Assembly (NCBI RefSeq): GCF_030272615.1
Contig: NC_081412.1
Span: forward strand, 691,118,083-691,182,082
Direction of reading: 5' to 3'
Source: Cryptomeria japonica
Lineage: Eukaryota > Streptophyta > Pinopsida > Cupressales > Cupressaceae
DNA: 64,000 nucleotides
The number at the start of each line of letters is the position of its first letter. Within the stretch, counting starts at the first letter, position 1. This document shows, one piece after another, positions 55,987-64,000 of this stretch. The notes beneath the pieces were generated by a model. It did not search any database. It had not been told where the DNA came from and saw only the letters and a list, made by a program, of their open reading frames with translations. The position numbers and the translations under genes were made by a program.

Positions 55987-57130
55987 AATTTATGACCAAC
56001 AACCCTTATCTCTCCAAGTAATTTTATTACGAGAGAGAAAAACAACTAAAAATCACTGAAGAAGATAGGAGTCAAAACTCACCTTCACGGCTGAAACCAA
56101 TCGAATGACTACCAACAAAAAAACCTTCGACCAGACACTCCGCAGCAATGAAGAACAGGTTTCAAAAATAAATCACTTCATACCTTATAACAAATGAAGT
56201 GCTAAAAGCTCATTTAGTGCATTAATTATAGCCATCAACTGAAATGAGCCAAGCATTGGGATTTGACATCACGTGTGTGTATTGAATGCATGATAGTGCT
56301 TGTCGGCGTAACTGCCAATTCCCAAAAATGATTACTTGCCTTCAAAAATCGGCTGGTTGACGTCACCTGAGATATGGCCAAATCTTCATCACACTTAGCA
56401 ATAAATGCACCATCACGTCGTTTAGTATTTCCTATGGGACCCACCTGATTTGAACATTCATGAACCATTTGAATTGACTTCATGAGGGTTCAGGTAGTTC
56501 AAAGCATATGCTACGGCAAGGAGATTTTCCTTTGGAAAAGATTAACTTTGTTGATTGTCGCTAGTCCTTTGAACTTCATCGAACATTTTGAACATCACTG
56601 AACTGTTTGAACTAGGTTCAAACGGTTCACAGTTTGGAGAAAGAGTATATGAAACATCATCTGCGACCATGAAATAAAGCTGCTGCAAAACACTTAATGT
56701 GAATGTTAGCCTGAAAGTGTTTTAGACACAACTTAGAACCTGCAGTACCTTAATGAACACTATGAATTCTTTTCAGGATGGTTTGAGGGGTTCATGAGGT
56801 TCAAACGGACCATTGAAGTGTAATGATAAGGATTTAAAAATGATTTACAAGAGGATTAGGGATTGAACCAATGAACTTTTAATAAGATTTCAGAAAAAGA
56901 TGGAGAAAAGGACTTAACTAAAAATTTTGCAAGGCGACTCACTCTTGTTATGAGGGATGAATGACAAGGTAACATTGGCTCTGACTGGGGATTGCATTTT
57001 GTGAAAAGTGCAAAGAACTCTAAATATTTGGTTTCGCATAGCAAAATAGAAAAAGGATGAAAGGACACAGACCAAAAAGACAAATACAAACAACTAATCT
57101 ACTATGTACAGGAACTCTCGATCATAGATT
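55987..57130 (-). other. E4 non-coding stretch between integrase and the extra ORF
   Basis: No coding character. Minus shows AAG|GTGAGT at 56085-56077, a consensus 5' splice site, followed by a T/C-rich stretch and the ORF start. gttcaaacggttc-like words recur near 56600-56820. It may hold a 5' untranslated exon, an intron and possibly a promoter for the extra ORF; this is inference. Confidence 0.45.
56077..56085 (-). promoter_or_regulatory. Consensus 5' splice donor upstream of the E4 extra ORF
   Basis: AAG|GTGAGT on minus is a perfect plant donor, ~95 bases before the ORF's ATG. Within the next ~90 bases there is a pyrimidine-rich stretch (TTGTTTTTCTCTCTCG). Confidence 0.5.
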
Positions 57131-58230
57131 TCAAAGTTTATAGAGCTTTAGGTCTTGCCCATTATAGGTATAGGGCATAACTGTTCCATCAGGATAATTC
57201 AGTCTGAATGCATTCGGTCCCACCACTTCATGGATCTTGAACGGACCTCTCCACAATAAATCAAATTTTCCATGGGCACCCTTTGGTTCTCTTCTCTTGT
57301 CCCACAACAGTACTTCATCCCCTTTGAGGAACCCCCTTGGTCAAGCCTTCATATCAAAGATTTTCTTCACCCTATTCTGATGTTCAATAATTCTGTCCAC
57401 TATCATCTCCCTTTCCTCTTCCTACTTCGTCAAATACATGACTCTCTTTTCTAGAGCATTTTGGAAGAAGGGATCCTCAATTACAGTTTGAAGCTTCGTT
57501 GCTGCCAATTCCAGAGGTAAAGAAACCTTTGCACCAATTCCATACACTAATTCATAAGGTGTCATTCCAATTTCTCTTTTAGGGGTAATTCTATCTACCC
57601 ATAAGGCTTCATATAACTTTTTATGCCAGTTCTGGGTATTATCATCAACTAACTTCTTCATGATTGCTACCAGGTTCTTGTTGCTTGATTTTGACAACCC
57701 ATTACCTTGCGGGAAGTAATCAGAGGAGTGTGAAAGAGTAATTTTATGTTTATAATAGAACATGGTCAATTCCTCAGAAGAGAAATATGATGCATTATCA
57801 GTGACAATCTTCTGAGGAACCCCAAAACAGACTAAAATGCAATCTTTGAGAAAATTACATACTACCTCTGAGTTCGCCTTCTTAGTGGGGATAGCCTCCA
57901 CCCACTTAGTAAAATAATCTATTGCTATCAGAATATACATATGGCCAGCACTGGAATGAGGATTTATTGGGCCTACAAAATCAATACCCCATTGTTTGAA
58001 AGGTTCATTCACTACCACATGTTTTAAAGGTAGAGCCGCCAACTGTGGTTTTCTAGAAAAGAGTTGACATTTTTCACATCCCTTAACATAGGTATATGGA
58101 TCACAGAACATACCAGGCCAATAAAAACAATTTCTTAAAATCTTAAAAGCGGTTACTGAGGATGAGAAATGTCCATCGCAGGCTTCATCATGATAAACTT
58201 CTAGAAGCTTCCGCTATTGTGGCTTATCTA
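57131..58230 (-). pseudogene. E4 integrase
   Basis: HHCC zinc finger: VYHDEACDGHFSSS and CEKCQLFSRKP. The core has QWGIDFVGPINPHSSAG (first Asp), KIVTDNASYFSSEE (second Asp) and YFPQGNGLSKSSNKNL, where the third catalytic residue, Glu in the family consensus, is Lys (AAA). The C-terminal GPY/F region reads FDLLWRGPFKIHEVVGPNAF and ends at TGA 57131. Stops are TAG at about 58215 after KPQ, TAG at 57422 (CAG fits) and TGA in MKA*PRGF (CGA fits). The Glu loss would abolish strand transfer. Confidence 0.9.
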
Positions 58231-59700
58231 CACATCTCAAATAGGTACCATCCAAGCCTTTTTTATACAAAACATCTTGCCAGATAACATACTTAGCTTC
58301 TTTTAATTTGAGATTCCTTTTCTCTTTAGTTGACAAATGACTCAGGCAACTACCATAGGTCAAGTAATAAGCTACGTCAGAAAACCATGTATCTTGCAAC
58401 CCAACAAACAGAGTCAATGCTAGCTCTTCATCTGTTTCCACCTTATTCTCTGTTATCAATTTGCATAAACCTTGTCCTTTAACCATCTTTGTAGGATGAA
58501 AATCTAGATCATATTCCTGAATTTTGGTTACCCATGTCACTCTTTTGTTGAGCCCAACTTCTTGCTGAGTCAAAATACTTTTCACTGCAGAATCTGGAAC
58601 AAACACCATAGAGTGAGAATGCAAAATATAATATCTGAATTTTTTTATAGCTTTAACCATTACAAAGGCTTGTTTTTCTAAGAGCGAATACTTAAGCTCA
58701 TGTTTCTTAAGATGGACACTCATGAATGCTATGGGTGCTTTAGTCCCAGATTCATCTAACTATAATAATATTCCCGACATTGTGTGTTCTGAGGCATAAC
58801 AATATATGATAAAATCCTTTTTAAAATCTGGGTTGATGAGGGTTGGTGCACTAGCAACTAAACTTTTAATATTTTCAAAAGCTTTTTTGGCTTCATCAGT
58901 CCATTTAAAAGGGTACCTCTCACTCAACAAGCCGATGATATGCTTAGTAGTTTCTGCAAATTCAGGTACAAACCTTCTTAGGAAATTTACCTGACTAAAA
59001 AATGACCTTACTCCAGTCTGATTTGAAGGTAGGCTAATGTGTTGGATTGCATTAACTCTTTCAAGATCAATCTTGATGCCTTCTTTCGAAACAATGTGCC
59101 CCAATAGTTTGCCTTCAGTTACACAGAACAGTGATTTTTTTGGATTCAAGGAGATACCATGTTCTCGACAATGTTGTAGAACTGCCCTCAGATCTTTGAG
59201 ATGATTCTTCCTTTCTTTAGAGAACACGGTCAAGTCATCTAGGTAAATTACAATAATCCTGTCACAAAAATCCCTAAAAGAAGAATCCATGGCCCTTTGA
59301 AAAGTTGCTCCGACATTAATCAAACCAAAAGGCATACGATTATATGCAAATGTTCCCCAAGGGGTGATAAATGTTGTCTTATGTTGTTCATTTTCTGCAA
59401 CACTAATTTGATTATAGCCAAAAAAGCCATCTAACATTGACATCATTTTTGATCCAGCTACTGTCTGCAAAATATGGTCCATATTGGGTAAAGCATAATT
59501 ATCCTTAAGACTTGCTTGGTTCAGATTACGAAAATCTACACAAATCCGGATTTCCCCATTTTTCTTCCTTACAAGTACTATATTGGCTACCCATGTGGAG
59601 TGATGGATTGGGTATATAATTCTGGCTTTTAGCATTTTATCTACCTCTTTGAAAATTGCTTCTGCCACCATGGGATTGAAATTTCTTAGTTTTTGTCTAA
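58214..59700 (-). pseudogene. E4 reverse transcriptase and RNase H
   Basis: RT motifs in one minus frame are RIIYPIHHSTWVANIVLVRK, IRICVDFRNLNQASLKDNY, MSMLDGFFGYNQISV, PWGTFAYNRMPFGLINVGAT and VIYLDDLTVFS, with catalytic YLDD intact. Connection and RNase H follow (RYPFKWTDEAKKAFENIK, IIYCYASEHTMSGILL, a TAG at 58757 where CAG fits, LDESGTKAPIAFMS and KHELKYSLLEKQAFVMV). The RNase H first acidic position reads YCYASEH, so it lacks the Asp, paralleling E1. The piece ends at TAG 58214 before integrase. Confidence 0.9.
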
Positions 59701-61057
59701 AAGGAGAAACACCAGGCTGCAACGGAATTTGATGTTGAAACTGACCATTCCTAAATTCCTTCAAATCATCATAACACCAAGCAAACATGTCAATGCATTT
59801 TTTCAATAACTTAATGAACATTTGCTTCTCCTCAGAAGGACAACATTTGCCGATTGTTACCATTCTAGGATTAGATTCATCACCAAGATTGATCTTTTTG
59901 CAACCCACCTTACTGTCATCATCAGGAATTTTCTTGCCGGTGAACACTTCATTATGGGTGAAAAACCTCTCTAGAGTCACCAAACCTTTTGGGATTTTGT
60001 TCCTCTTAAGCTGAATGAAATTCTTATCAGAATCAATACCAGGATCTGGACAAAATTCTTTACAAATATCCTCAGAACCCTCAAAATATGATTGGACAAA
60101 GGAATGGGCACACTCCAAAAAATCTTTAATCTGAGCATCTGTATCAAATACTTGCCAATGATACTCATTGTCAGGAACACTAGGTCTGTAAATCATTTCA
60201 ATTCTATAAGAATCATTCTTAAAGTCTGGGTGTGGTAACAAGAGAGAAGCTGAAACAGCCAATGAATCTGCCCTAGTGTTCTGCTCTCTTGGTATAGCTT
60301 CAATTGAGAAAGCATCAAAAAAATCTATCTCATCCCAAACTCTGTATCTATAATGTTTTAGTCTATCATTTTTAATAGAGTAAACATTTCTTACCTGTTT
60401 AACAATCAACTCAGCATCACCTTTCACCTTAAGCAATTTTATGCCCTTACATTTGGCTTCATTCAACCCTAAAAGTAATGCCTCATATTCCGCAGTGTTA
60501 TTTGTATTCTTGAAATCCAATTTGAAAGAAAGAGGAAAAACATTACCATTAGGCGAAAGAAGAACTACCCCTACTCTTGAACTAGAGTTGGCACAACTTC
60601 CATCGAATTCCATTTGCCATAGTTCATCTTGTTCATCAACTACTTCTTCTAACTCTTTTTTATCAGGTGCAAGAATGAGATAGTTTCCAAATTCACATTC
60701 TTGGAACAGAATCTGGGCTTTGGGATTATCAGAAGGAAAAACTATATATTTAATTTTCAGTTCAGGTTCAAGTTTGATCTTTTGTTTTCCTAGTGGAATG
60801 ATAGCCTCTGACCAGTCCATCTTGATCTCACCCCCCATATCTCTACAGAAAGTCCTACTTAAAAGCATCCCATAACTTGCAGGAATGTCAGCAACCAAAA
60901 TGGTCAGCTTTACCCTTTTATCAAGACATGTTGCGAGTACTGCTTGAGCATCCTTTACTTGCCCAATGAGAGGGACATGCTTCCCATCCATCAAGTAACA
61001 TCTCCCAAATGTCTTGGTAAGTGTTAAACCTAAAGCTCTGGCAACAGATGATGGCAT
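59701..61057 (-). pseudogene. E4 protease C-terminal part, archaeal-type RNase H and pre-RT linker
   Basis: After the protease (VADIPASYGMLLSRTFCRD and MDWSEAIIPLGKQ, to about 60750) an RNase H domain spans about 60615-60230. It keeps D-E-D-D: MEFDGSCANSSSRVGVVL, NTNNTAEYEALLLGL, VKGDAELIVKQV and REQNTRADSLA. It resembles the second (archaeal-type) RNase H of E1 but sits before RT instead of between RNase H and integrase. A ~200-codon linker (FTHNEVFTGKKIPDDDS, KCCPSEEKQMFIKLLKK, FAWCYDDLKEF) leads into RT. The frame is open over all 765 codons from 61057 to 58760, including RT. Confidence 0.88.
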
Positions 61058-61480
61058 TATGTTAACTTATGCCCTTGAATCTATAATACAATTACTAAGC
61101 TTCTGACCATTCAAGAGGAGAGAGATATAAAAAGGTTCGGGTTTCAGAACTTCAGTGTCCAGCTTATCTTCAGCACTGTGAGAGGCACAAGGATTAATCG
61201 AATCAGTGGGAGGGATAGAAGCAGATGTAGGTTTTTCAACAACAAACAAATAATTATTAACCATACACTCATGCACTGAGGACTCTGAGGTAGGATCTCC
61301 TTTTACATATTTGACCAACTTGTCTAATTCCCCCAAGTTCAGTTTCAAATATTCGGCAGTGGAAATTTGAACAGTTGAGGATTTGCAAAATTCAATTATG
61401 TCAAAAGAGGGAGAGGGAGAAGAATTGTTTTTACTTTCAGTATTTCTTTGCAAAATCTTAACTTCAGGAGTTTTGCATGA
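61058..61480 (-). pseudogene. E4 protease N-terminal part
   Basis: The open piece 61453-61067 leads to PFYISLLLNGQKLSNCIIDS, then RA, a TAA, and VNIMPSSVARALGL. The active-site D-S-G is D-S-R (AGG for GGG). A frameshift near 61460 separates it from the zinc-knuckle frame. With the Arg and the stop, the protease is inactive. Confidence 0.85.
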
Positions 61481-62628
61481 AAGGAAGAATCATTACTTGT
61501 GGGACCCTTACCCTTGAAATTAGTTTTGGGAGAGTTTGCAACAGAAGCAGGTTGGGAGGTTTGTTGATTCCTTGTAAGGATTGCACATGCAGGGTCTTCA
61601 AGAGTTACCAAAATATTAACACCTCTTTCTGAATCTGATTTGTATTCAAGGTAAAATGATCCAGAGTCGCCAGGTACTTCTTGAATCTTCTTTGCTTCAG
61701 TGAACTCCCCGAGTTCATCCTTTGTGCTTCCCATTTGGACATGCCTTATCATGTCAGGACAAGAATTCTCATCATGATCTGAAGTAAGGTGAAAAGAGCA
61801 CATAGCACCTTTATCAGGAGGACTTTCTATTTGCAATCTTTGTGGGGCAGCGGGGAGTTGCAAAGTTCACCCATAATTGTGTTGGTTTGGTTGTTTCCTA
61901 CTTATATCTTGATAGGGCTGTGGGTAAGAACCTCCAGTTTTCAGAATTTGCCTCTTCAAGGCAATCATATCATTTACTAATCTTTGGACAACTGGATCAG
62001 TCGAAGAAGTGGAAGCTTGAGATTGACCTTGAAGGATTTACACATCTTTTCTCCACTTCCCTGCTGTTATTAAATCATCTTCAAGCTCTATAGCTTGGTT
62101 CTATGCAGTATCAAGATCAGCTGGCCTATTTCTTCTGAGATGGAAACCAACATCAGGAGGCATAGAGTTGATAAAGAAACATTGTTGGTTATCAGCAGTT
62201 GGTCTTTTAGCAAGGGGAATTTTATGAATACTTTTATTATAACTAGCCACATAATCTCTCATTGGCTCATGAATCTCTTTCTTCATTTGTGTGAGCTGAG
62301 CCAAAAGTGAGTGCTCATCATCAATGCTCTTGAACCATTTCTTGAAAGAAGTTTTCATTGTTAGCCAATTAATTATAGATCTTGCTTGCAGATGATTGAA
62401 CCAATCTGCTGCTCCCTCAGTAAGAGTTTGAGTGAAAAGCCTAACAACCACATCTTCGTGCTACACTGCCAGTATCCCAGTCGCTACATTAAAAGAGTTC
62501 AAATGTTCTTCAACTGAGATTTTCCCATCTCCATTGAACTTAGGTAAAACATCCCTAGCCCCTTTTGGGAGAGGATTATGAGCACCGAGAGCAAGAGGCC
62601 CGACTGCAGTGCCCCATGGTTGAGCCAT
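61396..62628 (-). pseudogene. E4 gag, main part with zinc-knuckle-like motif
   Basis: In one minus frame, MAQPWGTAVGPLALGAHNPL opens at 62628. DVLPKFNGDGKISVEEHLNS, EGAADWFNHLQARSIINW and PMRDYVASYNKSIHKIPLA are Retrotrans_gag features. CSFHLTSDHDENSCPDM (61790) is a knuckle-like motif of the CxxHxxxxHxxxxC class. Stops are TAG at 62458 (CAG fits AVQHEDV), TAG at 62101, and TAA and TGA in the following linker. Confidence 0.85.
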
Positions 62629-63137
62629 GATTGAAACAGAGAAAATAGTTACAAGAGGAGGAGCTTGAATTCCAGAAAGCGTTAATGCTTGCCAATTGCT
62701 AGAAGAGAGAGGTACTTTGGGAGTAGTTTTAGTAGGGGAAGAAGGTCTACTTTTAGCTTTCCTCTTGGGAGTGAAATTTGTAGAGAGTGAGAACCCTTGC
62801 AGTTCTTCGAAAAAGTTATCAAAAACTCCCTCTCTCCTTTGTGATCTAGTATAAGGACAAGAATCCAGTGTTATTTCTTCTAGGGCCTCTGAACAACTCT
62901 ATCAACCACAACAACTTCTTGGACTATAGGAATCCTTCTCAACCGTTCACTTATTTCTTCTTCTCTTTCCAATACCAGGTGATCTTGTTGATACTGTTGG
63001 TTATGAGTTCTAACTTTCTACGCAACAACATTAAGGTCAGCAATAATATCTTCTTAGGTGTCTTCAAAATGTAAGCCAAGTTGAAGCACAGGTTGAAGTA
63101 TGTGTTGTCGAGTAATTCTATCAGCAGGTAAAAGCAT
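62629..63137 (-). pseudogene. E4 gag N-terminal extension
   Basis: ATG at 63137, ~70 bases from the LTR, opens MLLPADRITRQHILQPVLQL. TAA and TAG interrupt it, but the frame keeps protein character (YQQDHLVLEREEEISERLRR, VQEVVVVDRVVQRP) to about 62870. It then shifts, and a Lys/Pro-rich piece leads to 62629. Its assignment as part of gag rests on position. Confidence 0.55.
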
Positions 63138-63189
63138 GCTTACTCAGTTTTAACAAATATATAACATACTGATCTATTGAATGTTGACG

Positions 63190-63207
63190 TCCCCAACAGA
63201 GTTGCCA
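63190..63207 (-). promoter_or_regulatory. E4 primer-binding site
   Basis: Minus TGGCAACTCTGTTGGGGA, six bases from the LTR end, resembles the TGGCGACTC-type sites of Tat-lineage elements. Confidence 0.75.
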
Positions 63208-63213
63208 AAAATC

Positions 63214-64000
63214 TGTTAGTGAACAGATTTTGTCTTTCTTTTAATTGAATTAATCCAAAGCTCTGTTACCCTCTTTGAAAAACAAAAGTTTAACTAGACA
63301 GTTGGGTAACTATGGCATACATCACTTCCCTCTGAATTTTAGATAGGTACAGCTCCCTCCATTAGTTATTCAGAGAATAATCTAACTAAATAAAACTAAT
63401 ATGCTTTTAACCTGAAAGCACGTAAGGCTGCCTACTTCATTCTTAGATGAGAGGCCAGTAATATGCAGATATTTTAGAAAAAAAATTTCTTCAAGATGCT
63501 TCACCACGAAAATCAGAAGTAATCAAAGAAAAGTTCAATAACACTAGTTTCAGCACGTCATAAAAATAAACAAGAGAAACAAAGTCTCTTTTCAACCAAA
63601 TATCTTTCTAAACAACACAGAAAGAAGCTCTAGATTAATAATAGCATTCACCATCAGAAAGATAATCACAGACAATTTGACTGGATTAATATTTGCAAAG
63701 AAATATTACTCCATGGATTCAAACTCAAAGATTTAAAACCTTAAAATGCATATGATCTTTATATGTATATTCCATGCAACTAAGACATAAAGATACACAC
63801 ATAAGTTCCTCCCAATTTCAGATTCTGGAAAAACTGATCACTTCCTTCAGAGAAAAAATAAAATTTCTAATCTCTAAGTCTACTGTTCTAACCCCTTCTA
63901 AATCCTTTTCACCTAACTTATAGTAGTCTTTTTGAAGAGCAGAGGAGGTCTCCCTGAAAACCCGACCTCCTTTGAAACAATTATAAAACTAACAGAGTAT
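63214..64000 (-). repeat. E4 right (5') LTR, cut by the window edge
   Basis: It starts on plus with tgttagtgaacag. From 63302 to 64000 it matches the left LTR at ~95%. By comparison ~85 bp are missing beyond the edge. The first 88 bp have no counterpart in the left LTR. Confidence 0.8.

Larger units (their letters stand above)
51787..64000 (-). mobile_element. E4: Ty3/gypsy (Tat-related) element with early RNase H and extra 3' ORF; runs off the window
   Basis: On minus: 5' LTR (63214 to beyond 64000), primer-binding site TGGCAACTCTGTTGGGGA, gag, protease, archaeal-type RNase H, RT, RNase H, integrase, a ~1.1-kb non-coding stretch, an extra ~1,000-codon ORF and 3' LTR (51787-52886). The two LTRs are ~95% identical over ~695 bp (52108-52802 versus 63302-64000), but their U5 ends do not align. 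The unit is therefore either one element with an exchanged LTR end or two joined elements. RNase H between protease and RT differs from E1's order. Lesions include stops, a protease D-S-R and an integrase Glu-to-Lys change. Confidence 0.8.

Overview
This window is nuclear DNA from a seed plant with a large, repeat-filled genome. AT-rich spacers, long nested LTR retrotransposons, Tat-lineage Ty3/gypsy elements with a second RNase H, and plant mobile domain (PMD) coding sequence all fit a gymnosperm, probably a conifer, but the sequence alone does not settle the family. I see no intact host gene, no rRNA or tRNA gene and no CRISPR array. Almost everything recognisable is a transposable element, and most coding lies on the minus strand.

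Layout. 0.3-5.2 kb: a possible Ty1/copia LTR fragment, then a 5'-truncated LINE (minus) whose RNase H reading frame is followed by a further decayed ~2.2 kb ORF. 5.2-13.7 kb: AT-rich spacer with a second LINE fragment (7.3-8.2 kb), a tRNA-SINE-like stretch (~10 kb), a foldback (11.8 kb) and a diverged LTR (12.8-13.3 kb). 13,752-30,091: a complete 16.3 kb Tat-like Ty3/gypsy element (E1) with ~98% identical LTRs, a perfect 5-bp target duplication, gag-pol on minus and an antisense PMD-family ORF on plus. 31,124-31,484: a 361-bp TRIM. About 31.5-48.9 kb: an old Ty3/gypsy chromovirus-like element (minus). A 4.7 kb non-autonomous Copia-type element with a novel ~937-codon ORF (33,282-37,977) is nested in its integrase, and a 6.4 kb Ty1/copia element (41,099-47,461) is nested in its gag. 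48.9-51.8 kb: the 5' end of a plus-strand gypsy-like element (LTR, primer-binding site, leader, start of gag). 51.8-64.0 kb: a further Ty3/gypsy element (E4, minus) running to the window edge, with RNase H placed before RT and an extra ~1,000-codon ORF between integrase and 3' LTR.

How it works together. Each autonomous element would make Gag particles, protease, reverse transcriptase/RNase H and integrase from one LTR-driven transcript. The Copia-type element without pol would need these in trans. All coding copies are now broken. Breaks are mainly in-frame stops, mostly TAG where a neighbouring alignment would have CAG or TGG, plus G-to-A changes in catalytic codons: the footprint of cytosine methylation and deamination in silenced repeats. 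The most interesting pattern is that four retroelements of different classes each carry an additional long ORF with the same layout (N-terminal globular part, low-complexity middle, C-terminal coiled coil). In one, E1, the extra ORF is antisense, and both it and gag are preceded by arrays of the same ~20-bp CGCGTCTGTG repeat.
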